A stretch of 64,000 nt of DNA from Saksenaea vasiformis B4078 (Eukaryota > Mucoromycota > Mucoromycetes > Mucorales > Saksenaeaceae), in assembly GCA_000697055.1 (NCBI GenBank), contig JNDT01002304.1, positions 124,001 to 188,000 on the forward strand, given 5' to 3'. A program made the position numbers and the translations under genes. This document shows positions 48,466 to 59,869 of this stretch, one piece after another; positions within the stretch are counted from its first letter, which is position 1, and each line of letters begins with the position of its first letter. The notes below the pieces were generated by a model. It saw only the letters and a program-made list of their open reading frames with translations, was not told the origin of the DNA and searched no databases.

Positions 48466-48722
48466 CAAAACATGCGTCAGAGACAGGGTTTCATTGTCTC
48501 GTGCAATGACTTGTTAAAGATAGGACTCGATTATACCGTGTTAAAGATAGGCGTATCAGTGATCAGGTCTTTTTATTTCATGCAAAGGGGTGAATCAGTG
48601 ATCGGGTTCTTTTGACTCATAAAAACAGTGTCTCAGAAACAGGATTCCGTCGTCTCATGCAACAAGCGTGTTGAAGATAGGTTCCTTTTATCTCACACAA
48701 AAAGGATGTCTCAGATAACGGA
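48466..48722. repeat. Degenerate minisatellite, 50-70 bp unit
   Basis: Imperfect copies of a unit built around TTAAAGATAGG ... TTTTATCTCATGCAA ... GTGTCTCAGTGATCGGG. Examples are GTTAAAGATAGGACTCG and GTTAAAGATAGGCGTATC. GTTGAAGATAGGTTCC follows. Between them sit AATCAGTGATCGGGTTC and TCTCAGAAACAGGATTCC. Unit length and phase drift, so the array is old. Confidence 0.65.
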
Positions 48723-48879
48723 AAGTGATGCCTATTTAAAGCGAGCACTTCTTTTTCTTTTTTTTTTTCCTTTGGCTCTGTTGATACAAACATCCCCGGT
48801 ACGGATGTCAACTTTTTATTGCATATCCAGGATCACTCATTTTTTGTATGCCGTTTAGGCTGCATGACCGCTGTCCCGA

Positions 48880-49370
48880 ACCGTCTTGGCCGTGTTGGTG
48901 CTTTATGCCCACACTCAAAGTACGTAAACGTTGTCACACACACACACTCAGTATCGTTCATCTTCCGCAATAGATTGCCAGACGATGTATCGCTTCAATT
49001 CCTCTGCACGCTGTCTACAATGGCCGCTCCCAAGCCATAGGGTCATCCCCAACCTCTCGCCGCCCCCCACCGTTCCAGGTGCGGGGCTCTGGCCCCCGTC
49101 GAAGGGCGGGATTACCCTTCGGGGGGTAAGTGAAAAGACATCAAAGTATCTTTCATTTACTAACCATGAATTATTTTTTATGCTGCCCGAATAAATTTTG
49201 CGTCCGCTGAAGACCAAGTTCATGTAAGCTGATTAATCTTCAGACGAAAAATTGATGTACTGATGGCCGCATATTCGATTCATCTTTAGCGCAAACTTGG
49301 CTCTTCAGAGACGCAAGGTTTACTTGGTGTAGCGTAAAAAGTGATTCAATAAACAGTATAGTATCTACCG
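48880..49370 (+). mobile_element. LINE 3' end relic, copy 2
   Basis: It ends in TTAGCGCAAACTTGGCTCTTCA then GAGACGCA ... CAATAAACAG, the same 3' tail (AATAAA included) as the LINE at the window start, but on the plus strand. The upstream part (about 48940-49030, CACTCAGTATCGTTCATCTT) matches copy 3 at about 50830-50920. No RT motif remains in this copy. Confidence 0.75.
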
Positions 49371-50800
49371 TTCAACCAGCTTGACAAGTTTTTAACTGAC
49401 ACTCATACGTGCAATGAGTTGAATTTCCATCGAGATTACTACCAAATGCATGCGAACATGTGGAATCCGTAACCTAAAATTCGGGCTGTATCTTAACTTT
49501 GTTCCATTTGGCACCAATAGCCAAAGTAGAGAGAGAAACTCCAAAAAATGCTTCTATTTTCATCCTACTTGGTTATCACCGCGAGATTGCTATCATCATC
49601 TCCATTAAAGCTTACGATCTCCTTATAATCTGTTGGAACACTTTGTCATGAATCCTGTCGCAGCCACTGCAAAACACTAGACCCTTGCTTACGTGGTAGC
49701 TATAAAAAGTTGACAACCTATAGCATGACAATAACAGGGCTTGAGTGTGTAGATATCCTCCTGAATTTGATAGCACACTAATGATGGGAACATGCAGTTG
49801 TGGCGGAGTCCCTTCCAGCTGCTCTGACTCATTATATCAAAAATCACGGGCACCTGCACCGCCACTTCTCCCCTCTCCCCTTGTCCTTTCCATTAATAAA
49901 GGCATGGTTATTTAGAATAGAAAAAAAAAGGTATACATAATCTACGTAGTTTATGCGAGGGTGACGTCTGAAATCGCGGTGTCAACATAACAATAGACAT
50001 GATTTCTGTCATCTGAGAATTTGTACTGGCTACGCAGTGAGAACCCTTCAAGTTGTGTCGCTTAGTAATTGATTAGTTTAACTCCTGAAAAATCTACATG
50101 ATGGAATACATACGTTAAGCAATGCAAAAAAACAAAAAAAGACCTGCTAGAGAATACTTGATCCTGCTTCGGGAAACTTGGGAAACCCTTTAAAAAAAAA
50201 CAGTGGAATACATGTATATGAATGACCAACGAAGCAGCACGGAGCCCCCTGCTGTCCAGACTGGGTGGGAATTACCTGATCTATCCTGCAATTCGACGTT
50301 GCCTTTAGACTATTAGGTGTTAGCTTCAAATAGATCTTACATCGGAATTCTTGAGGTGCATCTTGCTGTTGTGTTACTGGTTTATATTCTGTTTCGTTGA
50401 TTCAGGTTCCAGTTATACCATTGGTTTTTTTTATAACGAGTCTGATGGCTATTTAGAGGGACGCATATATATTTTCTTTTTCCCTCGGCTGTGTTTCTTT
50501 TGACATTCTCGGTGTATGCTTTTGATCATGTGTACATCCAGGAATACCCACGTCCGTCCGTTTTGTCCGTCATTTAGCCTACAAGTCCTCTGTACTGAAC
50601 CGTCTTGTTGTAAAAGTGAGATACTAAGACCGTAATGGAGTAATATTGAGAACCCGCTCTCAATGTCTAACGGACAGGAGCAGGGGTAATGTTTTTGAAT
50701 TGGTGTCCTGAAGTATCAAGCTCAGTCTCATGTACTTGATGCCGTCCCACCTAAAGCAACTTTACACGTTTTGACTGTGGCGGTGCTTTTTGCGCACCAC
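49371..50800. other. Intergenic, nothing supported
   Basis: 1.4 kb with no gene, RNA or clear repeat. Short frames only. Confidence 0.5.
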
Positions 50801-50804
50801 TTTT

Positions 50805-51175
50805 AGTAACTACATGCACATGTGGTCACACTCAATATTGTTCATCTTTGGCAATAGATACTTAGACGTTGTATCGCTTCAAGTCCTCTACAGTGCGTAT
50901 CCCCATTGGCGCTATCATCGGAGCTTTCCCACGTTGTTCCCACGGCGTACATGGTGTGGATCTAGACATCCAACCTATTCCATTTAGCAGACATGAATGC
51001 ACCTCTAGGAAGTTGTTTCCGTCGAGGGATCAATTAGATGTACTTGGCGTATGAAGCTGTCGCCAATTCATGTACTAATGACCTCATATTCCAATTCTTC
51101 ACTAGTTCAAAATTGGTTCTTCATGGACGCACGATTTGGATAGATTAGAATAAAAGCCCATTCAATAAACAGAAA
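50805..51175 (+). mobile_element. LINE 3' end relic, copy 3
   Basis: Aligns by eye with copy 2 over two blocks: the coding-like block (CACTCAATATTGTTCATCTT ... TATCGCTTCAAGTCCTCT) and the tail (CTCATATTCCAATTCTTCAC ... TTGGTTCTTCATGGACGCAC ... TTCAATAAACAG). It is more diverged than copy 2. It ends about 170 bp past the stop codon of the first MFS gene, which lies on the opposite strand. Confidence 0.7.
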
Positions 51176-51343
51176 GATCATCATGATAACTTTACTTTTT
51201 TATAATGTAAGGTTAAACATTGCTATCTGATTTGGTATCAGACGCGTTCTTATGATGGAGAAAATTGGGTGTTTCGATGTTCTATTCAACAAGGCATTAC
51301 ATAAAATTAATTATAGTACAGGTGAGGATAAGAGGGATGTTGT

Positions 51344-53085
51344 CTAAAGTCGGTATATAAAGCTCTGATCTTGTACGTCCGTCAAATCGTCTTCAACATT
51401 CGCTGATGTAGTAGGAGGGTTTGCTGATCTTCTTCGGTTCTCAACTGCCATTCTCCATCGAGCAAATAGCAAAAGGAGAATACCCAGAGCATTTGCAATG
51501 ATGTAGATCACAAAGCTGGGAACGTAATTAGGGTACCATTCGGGAGACATGATGTATGGACCGGCAAAATTGCCGACGGTATAGGAGATCATCATCATAC
51601 TGTTGTAAAAGATCTTCTTAGTGTAACCGGAAACGTTGTTCGAGATGGATGCAAGCATCAACACGTAAGTTGGGAAAGCCGAGAGAGAGAAGTATAAGCC
51701 AAACAGCTTGATCTTTGGCTGAGGAATGACGATCATGAGGATTGTGCCAATGGTACCGAAGACCATGGATGCACAGGCAATATAAATCGTCTCGTTGATT
51801 TTGTTGACAATGAAAACAGCCAACAAGATGAAAATGATATCGAGCGCACCATTGGGCATTGCAAGCAAAACGCTTTCAAGCGGCTAATTGTGAAATGAGA
51901 TTCCTTTGCTTCCAACTGTAACTGATGTTGCTTCCTTACCGTGAATCCAAATGACTTGTTGATGATTTGTGAGCTGTAGGTACCCATGCCACCGTTACGA
52001 AGGCAAAAGAGTAGACTGGCCAAGAAGAAGCAATACAAGCGAGACTCTTTCAAAGCTTCAATAACATGTTCCTTCTTGAACTTAGTGGTTCGCATGATTG
52101 CGCTATCATGCATACGGCTTTCTACCAATTCTTTTTCTGCGGGTGTCTTAGCTAAACGTTTTGATCTGGGATCGTTAATGAGCAAGAAAAAGGACAAAAT
52201 GCCAGCAACGCAAGTAACCGCACCAAGGATGATCATCATCCTACGAATGGATGCATAAGTTAAACAAAATGCGTAAAACGTAGCTTTGTCGACATTACCA
52301 TCTCCAGCTTGACAAACCATGAATATTATGCATATTTCCAATACCATACGCGATAAGGCCACCGAACATAGTACCAAGTCCATTGCAGAGCCAGATGTAC
52401 GCCAGTCGGGCTGCATGTTCGCTCCTACGGTAGAAGGTGGCTACGACAAGTGACAGTGCGGGATAGATACCAGCCTCAAACAGACCGAGCAAAAGTCTCA
52501 GTGCGGTGAGCTGTGCAGCATTATGGACAAATCCAGTACATAAGAGGACAATGCCCCAGATGAAAACAATAAGACCAATATATCGTCCAAGTGTGACACG
52601 TTGCATCAGATAGCCATTGGGAAGCTGTGTTAGCAAGTTTAGTAAGTTAAACGCGTAATTCGTTGTTTTGTCAATCGCACCTGATAAACAAGATAACCTA
52701 GGTAGAAAATGGAGCTTGCAAGGTTGAGCTGGTCTTTCGACATGTTCAAGTCAGTTGTTAAGGAAAACGTGTTTGCAAAATTGAGTAACGACTTGTCCAT
52801 GTACTGAAATCGCAAACATTAGACATCAGATATAATGGGGGATACATTAGCAGAACGTACCTGCAAAAAGTCGATAAGGCAGACAATGGGCAAGATCATT
52901 AGATCAAGCTTTCGCACGAAGGCCCGTTCTTCAGGGGTATAGACATGCTTCTCAGTGTTATCAATACATCTGCCGGCATAATTTAATCCTTTCTCTTCCT
53001 CATAGGGAGGTGGAGGCAGTTTTTCTTGGTTCTCCGAGGGTTGTGGAGACAACTTTTCTTGCTTCTCCGACGACTTCGACAACAT
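51344..53085 (-). CDS. MFS anion:cation symporter, array member 1
   Basis: Five exons: 53085-52861, 52803-52681, 52624-52299, 52240-51940 and 51883-51344, giving 504 aa. The protein fits the fungal ACS branch of MFS (Dal5/Tna1/vitamin transporter relatives): cytosolic N-tail with ERAFVRKLDLMILPIVCLID, YMDKSLLNFAN, the GLFEAGIYPALSLVVATFYR block and SNNVSGYTKKIFYNSMMMIS, with about twelve hydrophobic segments. It ends VEDDLTDVQDQSFIYRL, a C-terminus shared by all four copies. Substrate (nicotinate, allantoate, pantothenate, tartrate and similar are known in the family) cannot be told. Exon structure is the same in every copy, so duplication was of genomic DNA, not retroposition. Confidence 0.9.
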
Positions 53086-53272
53086 CTCGATAAGTTTGGA
53101 AACTTAAGCTGAAGAAAAATGAAAAAGGCGAGAAAAAGGAGCAAGATAAATCTTCTGGTTGGGAAGAAAAATTTTTTGGTGCGTAATCATCATTTTAATT
53201 CGTAGCACTTCGGACATGATGTATAGAACCATAATTTTCTATCGTGCGAAAAGGAAGTTACACACTAACTAT

Positions 53273-53280
53273 GGTTACAC
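53273..53280. promoter_or_regulatory. Shared GGTTACAC motif upstream of MFS member 1
   Basis: CTATGGTTACACCTGGTCTG lies about 190 bp upstream of the ATG. The same GGTTACAC core occurs upstream of the other two complete members (55910, 59197). Plausible transcription-factor site; not tested. Confidence 0.35.
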
Positions 53281-53389
53281 CTGGTCTGTGTGTGCCACTA
53301 TGTGAAACTATAACCTTTCGGAGTCTTTCGTTAATATGCAAGGTGAACCTGGACTCTTGTTTCTGTCAACAGTAGCACCGTACGGCTGC

Positions 53390-53940
53390 TCGGAGACCTT
53401 TAGAAAACCGCACGGGTCCATTCTTCCTGTTGTCGATTGCTAAATAACTCAGCAGCACGCAGTTCATGTCCACCGCTCACCTTTTTTGCCCAAAGAACCT
53501 TGCATAAATGATTACGGCGCTTAGTCAGTTGGTTCTGGTCACTCAAAAGGTTATCCATAGTTCGATCGCAGGACACACATGACTGTTATGAACCATGACG
53601 TGATCTATCATTTTACCTTTGTAACTCGAAAAACTTTACAGGGTATACAAAGGCAAAGGAGGAAGCAGTACACTTGCATTGCAATCTAAAAATAAGTTTT
53701 TTACTGTCGTTCGGTATACAATGTTGCCGTAAAACAACAGGGTCCATTCGCTCTCCAAAACACGAGACGATATTTGCGGGGATAAAAATAAACGTGATAT
53801 GCCGAAGATAGTTAGCCTTAGTAGATCTAAAACATCTTTGTCTGCCGACTGAACACAGTGGAACAACATGGTTCGTTGCCAGCGTTGGAACTGCCTCCAG
53901 TCTGAGTTGGAAAGAAAAGACCCTTGCACAGATCACCATA
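53390..53940 (-). pseudogene. Decayed coding sequence, possible transposon ORF
   Basis: Minus-strand frames read DKDVLDLLRLTIFGISRLFL, then (after frame changes) DNLLSDQNQLTKRRNHLCKV and LWAKKVSGGHELRAAELFSN. They run in one direction for about 550 bp with interruptions. It sits between MFS members 1 and 2, in a segment rich in mobile-element relics. I cannot name the family. Confidence 0.4.
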
Positions 53941-54051
53941 GAGTGACTAGTGACAAAAAAAATAGGTCATTTATTAGCAAATCATGGCACTAAATAATAG
54001 TACAGTACGGAATATATAGGTATTGGTAGTAAGATTTCTATTTATTCTATT

Positions 54052-55763
54052 CTAAAGACGGTATATAAAGTTCGTGTCCTGAGCATCTGTCAAGTCATCT
54101 TCGACATCCGTTATCATTCCGGAACCACGGGCTAACCGTCGGCGGTTCACTATAGCCATTCGCCATCGTGCGACAAGAAGCATCAGACATCCCAACGCGT
54201 TTGCGCAGATGTAAATAACGAAGCTTTGGATGTATCTTGGGGCAAAACGTTCATCCATGACAAATGGACCGATAAAGTTGCCAACCGTGTAGGATATCAT
54301 CATCATACTGTTGTAAAAAATCTTTTTGGTGTAGCCAGACACGTTGTTCGCAATAGAAGCAAGCATCAACACATAGGTGGGAAAGGCAGAGATAGCAATA
54401 TACTGGCCGATGAGCTTGAGCCGTGGTTCAGGAATGACAACCATCAACAGCGTACCGACTGTGCCGAGGGCCATGGACCCACACGCTACGTACAAGGTTT
54501 GGTTTGTTTTGTTGACCAGGTAGACACCCAATAGAATAAACAGAATATCCAGAGCGCCGATTGGAACCATTAAAAGTATACTTTGAAGATTCTGGAATCG
54601 AAGTTAACAAAAATTCATGCAAAAAAAAAGCAACATTTTTTTTTCGTACCGTATAGCCAAAAGAGTGGGTAATCTGTGCGTTGTAGATTGTCATTCCGCC
54701 GTTTCGGAGGCAGAAGAGCAAACTTGCAGAACAAAGTGCCCATAATCGCGTTTCTTTCAATGCTTCCATGACTTGACTCGTTTTAATTGCTGTGGTTCTC
54801 ACGACGGCATTGTCGCGTGTGCGCTCCTCAACCAGAATTTCTTGTTCGGCATTCAGTTGCAAATGTCTGGATTTGGGATTATCGATGAGAAAGAAAAAGG
54901 CAAGCAATCCGATAAAGCAGGTGACACCGCCGAGAATGAACATAATCCTAGGGAAATGTAACCGCCAGTCAGCGGTGCTTCATTTCAATTTGCTTACCAT
55001 CGCCATCGTGCTACACCCAGGTCGTCCATTTGCCCGATGCCGTACGTGATTAAGCCGCCAACAATACTAGCAATACCATTGCAAACCCAAACGCAACCCA
55101 ACCGTGCGGCCTGTTCGTCTCGGCGGTAAAACGTACACACCAATAGCGTGAGCGCCGGATAGATACCGGCTTCAAATAACCCGAGAAGAAATCGCAAAGC
55201 AGCCATCTGAGAGAACGAGCTTACAAACCCGCCACAGAGTAGCACTGTTCCCCAGGCAAAAACAATAAAGCCAATGTATCGCGCGATAGGGAAACGTTGG
55301 AGCAAGAAATTGTTCGGCAGCTAGCAGTCAAAAAATAACAAACAGAATAAATAAAGACTTTCTTTTCTTCGTCATTTCTCTTGTACCTGAAAGACCAGGT
55401 ACCCCAAATAGAATATAGAACCCAGGATATTAAATTCACCAGGTTGGAGATGCAGATCTTCCTTGAAGTTAAGTAATGCAGCGTAGTTAATTGCTGTCTT
55501 GTCCAAGTACTGCAAAGAGTAAATCTTCTGGTTATGATGATCAACAACACCAGACAAACCTGCATGAAGTTTATAGTACAGATAATGGGTAGAATCATCA
55601 GATCAATTTTTCGTACAAAGGCACGTTCCTCTGGTGTTTTGACAAGATCATCGTCGCCATAGCTGGAAAAGTATTCAAGTTCACTCCCGCCATTTCGACG
55701 GATAGGCGGTTTCTCAAGCGATGTCAGTGCTATTGCAGATGTTCTTGAAATTCGAGACACCAT
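54052..55763 (-). CDS. MFS anion:cation symporter, array member 2
   Basis: Five exons: 55763-55560, 55509-55387, 55320-54998, 54947-54650 and 54591-54052, giving 495 aa with the same intron positions as member 1. Landmarks: ERAFVRKIDLMILPIICTIN, YLDKTAINYAALLNFKEDLH, GLFEAGIYPALTLLVCTFYR, FFFLIDNPKSRHLQLNAEQE, SNNVSGYTKKIFYNSMMMIS (here preceded by ASIAN) and C-terminal DLTDAQDTNFIYRL. It resembles members 3 and 4 more than member 1 (for example NAEQEILVE, LKLIGQY). Plasma-membrane uptake of a small organic anion is expected. Confidence 0.9.
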
Positions 55764-55909
55764 TTAATCTAAGGAAGCGAAAGAGGAAAGATGACATCTT
55801 CCCTTGGTATTTGGTCAAACCTATGGCACAACAATAAAAAAAAATATATCCGTACAACTTCAAGTCAGGACCTTTGACTGGTCACAAGGAACCGTAAGTA
55901 GATATCAGT

Positions 55910-55938
55910 GGTTACACATGTACCTGGTCCGTGGACCA
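55910..55938. promoter_or_regulatory. Shared GGTTACAC motif plus inverted repeat upstream of MFS member 2
   Basis: GGTTACAC (55910-55917) is followed by the perfect inverted repeat TGGTCC-GT-GGACCA (55925-55938), about 150-175 bp upstream of the ATG. The dyad could bind a dimeric regulator. A degenerate relative (CCTGGTCTGTG) follows the motif in member 1. Confidence 0.35.
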
Positions 55939-57384
55939 CTAAAGATCTCTTTGTGTAACAGGTAGGAAGCGCGCCCTATCATTGGTAAGGTCCCCGGTAA
56001 TGGGGTGTGAACACTTATTTCTGGATTATGGGTAAAAATAAATGAAAAAGAAAAGAAACAGGAACTAAACGCTGTTTGGTGAATCCTACCTAATAGAGTA
56101 GGCCTCTAAAATCACAAAAGACAATCTAGTTTTCCTCCGATAAACGGATAGCTAGTGTCTCTCTCTTTTTCTCTACCCATTGTAAACAAGGTTACGGTTT
56201 CTTTTTTTTTGTCAGGCGTATTTGGAAACAACGAGAGTGTAACTCAAACAGGAAGTTAGTCACCGAGTTTCACTAAAACAATTTTTCAATCTAGACTGCT
56301 TTCAGTTATATTGCCATTTTTCTTAAAGCACGTTTTTACCGCTTCCTGTAGTACACCGTGGAACATCATGTAGCTCTGCCAGTATAGGAAACAAGATGGG
56401 TCTGAGTTGAAGGATTTACCATTCTTCCATGGAATCGCAAATGCTAAGGGTTGAAAACGTCGGGGCCGGAATGTCAAGCCTACGATCTTCGGCAATTGGA
56501 ATAATGAACGACCGTAAGCATAAGAGAAGTCTAAGGTATCGCGAATTCTTTTTTCTTGGTCTTGACAGTCCAGATAGCCAAATAAAGTTATACTCCCGGA
56601 GGACTATGAAAAATTGTTCTCGATGTCGGTTGTCGATTCGGAAGGCTCTGCCGATCTGCGTCCCAATCTCCGCGACATTCATCGTGTGATTAGCAAGAGG
56701 CTGAGGGCGCATCCATTAGGAAAAAAAAAAAAGAAGAGGTTGCTAACCACTAATTGTCCACGTTAGCGATGACAACCGCTGATGAGAGCAACTGTGCAAT
56801 GACATGATAATCTGATAAACTCTGCAGGCTAGTTTCATGCTGTGTGAGTGCGGTGTAACAGAGTACATCAAAATGCAGTGAATACAAAGAAACAAAAATG
56901 GCAAACATGAATAGCAGTTTGCCGCCTTTTACTTCTTAAGGTTATCAAGCCATTGATGAGCAATGTATAGGAAGAGACTAAGAAACGGGCGTACACTTGG
57001 ACTCAGCAAAATCTTTACTGGTATAGTTTGCTAATTGCTTCCTCTGAGGACATGGGAAAACACTGTTGCTCTTAATCTATTTCTGACAGTTTTTGTATTC
57101 CCATGACACCGAAATAAGAAACATGAAAAATTGCCCTTTAACCTTGATTGTGACACCCAAGAGCAGCAAAGTGCCTTCAAGCCTACGCAGGACAAGTTTA
57201 ATGAAAGATCATCATCTGTCATGAAGCATATGAGCGTCTACTTCACCACGGCAAAGTCTAGCCTCGACATGTTTATGATAAATAGAGGAAAGCGAGCGTT
57301 GAAATTTATTTCTATTAGTGTGTAGTAAATCAAAAAAAAAATAGATAAATAAAGTTAGAAGGTGCAGCTTGTCTATCAGAACGA
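55939..57384. other. Intergenic between MFS members 2 and 3
   Basis: 1.45 kb. Overlapping frames on both strands near 56286-56712 have no motif. No intact gene. Some of this may be old mobile-element sequence, but I cannot show it. Confidence 0.45.
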
Positions 57385-59057
57385 TTAGAGTCTATAGATG
57401 AAGTTTGGGTCCTGAGCATCCGTTAAATTATCCTCAACTTTGGTGGTCGTAACGGAAGGTTGATTCAGGCGTTGCTGATTTACTAAGTTCATACGTCGCC
57501 GTGCAATAAGAAGAAGAATGCCGCCCAGAACATTCGCACACATGTAGATTACTAAACTCGCTACGTAGTTCGGAGCAAATTCGGGTGCCATAACAAAAGG
57601 TCCAATAAAGTTGCCCACCGTGTAGAATACAACCATCATGCCGTTGTAGAAGATTTTCTTCGTGTAGCCAGATACATTATTAGAAATGGACGCCAGCAGA
57701 AGCACATAAGCTGAGACGGCCGCCCAACCGAGATACTGCCCAATCAGTTTGTACTTGGGATTCGGTATGACAACGATCAAAAGCGTGCCGATGTTTCCGA
57801 TACACAGCATTAAGCATGCCACGTACAGGGTCTGGTTGTACCTGTTGGCCAGGTACACACTAAGTATGATAAAAAGCACATCAAGCACACCGTTAGGAAT
57901 GGATAGCAACACGCTCTGAAGACGCTGTTCATAAGGTTAGACATGACAGAGCAACTCACCATAGCTGCACTTACGGTAAAGCCAAAGGAATGTGTAATTT
58001 GGGCGCTGTAAAAATCCAGCCCACCAGAGAGACAAAAGAGGAGAGTAGCAAAGCAGTACGCCCATAACCGTACTTCCTTTAAAGCTTCAAAGATATGGTC
58101 CTTTTTAATCGTAGTTGTCCTCACAACAGCGTTGTCACAGATCCGATCCTCTACAAGCACTTCTTGCTCCGCATTCAAACGCAAATGTTTGGATTTGGGA
58201 TCGTCTATGAGAAAGAAGAACGCGAATAGGCCAATGAGGCATGTTACACCCCCAAGTATAAACATGATCCTAACAAAAATAAGGAAACCTTGATCTTCAT
58301 AGACGAACATATTACCATCGCCATCGTGCTATACCGAGGTCATCCATACGCCCTATGCCGTAGCTGATGAGGCCGCCGACAGCCATGGCAATCCCGTTGC
58401 AGATCCATACACAACCCAATCGTGCCGCTTGCTCTTTACGCCGGTAAAACGTGGACACCAAGAGGATGAGCGACGGATAGATACCGGCTTCAAAGAGACC
58501 GAGCAAGAATCGTAGCGCGGTTATTTGAGAGAAGTTCTGCGAAAATCCTGAGCAAAAGAGGACAATGCCCCACAAAGAAACAATCAATCCAATATGTCGT
58601 CCTATTGGGATTCGCTGCAACAAGTAGTTGTTGGGTATCTATAAATCAATTTCTTTTTTAGATCTGTGATTAGGTCATTTTGTTTCGAGTACCTGAAAAA
58701 TAAGGTATCCGAGGTAAAAGATGGAAGCCAAGATATTGAACTGATTGCCAACAAGGTGAAGATCCTCTTCAAATGTGAACATCGCTGCATAATTTATAGT
58801 AGTCTTGTCAATGAACTAGAAAACGTTAATGGTCACTATTATTATGACTTGCTAGGCTCAGCAAAAGAAAAAAGAACCTGCATGAAGTTGATAGTGCATA
58901 TGATAGGTAATATCATGACATCAAGCTTTCGTACAAGTGCACGTTCATCGGCAAGCGTCTCGTGAATCTTCTTGTCATTGTACTTGCCAGTACACTCGAG
59001 TACAGTTTCTTCGAATCCATACGCAGGTGGTTCCAACTTTTCTTCGCCACCTGCCAT
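57385..59057 (-). CDS. MFS anion:cation symporter, array member 3
   Basis: Five exons: 59057-58878, 58815-58693, 58638-58316, 58269-57975 and 57924-57385, giving 486 aa. Landmarks: ERALVRKLDVMILPIICTIN, FIDKTTINYAAMFTFEEDLH, GLFEAGIYPSLILLVSTFYR, FFFLIDDPKSKHLRLNAEQE, SNNVSGYTKKIFYNGMMVVF and DLTDAQDPNFIYRL-type end (here NLTDAQDPNFIYRL). It has a shorter N-tail than members 1 and 2, and the segment CLRNGGM of its paralogues is CLSGGL. Same splice pattern throughout. Its FYTVGNFIGPFVMAPEFAPN region is closest to member 4. Confidence 0.9.
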
Positions 59058-59196
59058 TGAATCGTAGGAACGGTTGGAGATCAGAAGATCAGACGTAGAA
59101 GAAGAAAAAGAAATCAGCTGTCAATGTTTTATACATGTTGTCATTTAGGTTTTACCAGGGTACATGACACTGAGATTTCAAGATTCCTTCAGTATG

Positions 59197-59204
59197 GTTA
59201 CACA
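59197..59204. promoter_or_regulatory. Shared GGTTACAC motif upstream of MFS member 3
   Basis: CAGTATGGTTACACATGGAT lies about 140 bp upstream of the ATG, matching the other two members over up to 12 bases (TATGGTTACAC with member 1, GGTTACACATG with member 2). Confidence 0.35.
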
Positions 59205-59634
59205 TGGATCGAGTGCTATGAAGCAAGTTGTACCACTTGTTGATCAGCATGATCGAAGAAGCGCTCGCAAATGTCTGTTCAATTTATTTTATTTTTTTTT
59301 ATTTCTGATGTTTTTTTTACAAGAGACCTACATGTCTGTAGGACTATGTGTCTAAGAGAATGCTTTCTATCATTGCTTATCCATTTGATTTAAGAATATC
59401 ATTTTAAGTATGCAAGGAAAAACTTTTCATACCCAACCATTTAACTGTCGGAGATAGCGACATTTGGATGTGCTACACTGAAATACGGTAATGCTGCAGA
59501 ATTCTTGGTAAAAGCTGGACATTGGAAATTGTCGGTCATCAGTACAAACTTACCTGGCTACCGCTATTTTCAAAAAAGAATCTTGTTATTATAATTATTG
59601 TGATGCGTATGTCAAAACGATATTTCGCACTGCA

Positions 59635-59835
59635 GGAAACCTCCGGTAAAACTTCGGTTACTTCTGGTTAAATCGTGGGGATATTTCAGGGATTTGGCAA
59701 AGTAACCGGGAAATCTGGTTATGTCAGGTTAAATATTGGTAGATAAGATGAGCACCAAAAATTCTAATTGTTGTCTGGTCTTTTCTGGTTACAAATAGAG
59801 AAACCAAAAATACTGGTCATTGTTTGGTTCAAGAT
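59635..59835. repeat. Cluster of GGTTA short repeats next to the transposase relics
   Basis: Within 200 bp there are at least five GGTTA and one inverted TAACC, mostly as CTGGTTA or CAGGTTA (TTCTGGTTAAAT, TCTGGTTATG, CAGGTTAAAT, TCTGGTTACA). It starts near a CACTGCAGG sequence and stops just before the first transposase-derived sequence. Such arrays are typical of subterminal transposase-binding repeats in CACTA-type elements. Interpretation is inference. Confidence 0.45.
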
Positions 59836-59869
59836 TGACTTTATATTTCCTTTATGTCACCCACAGCGC

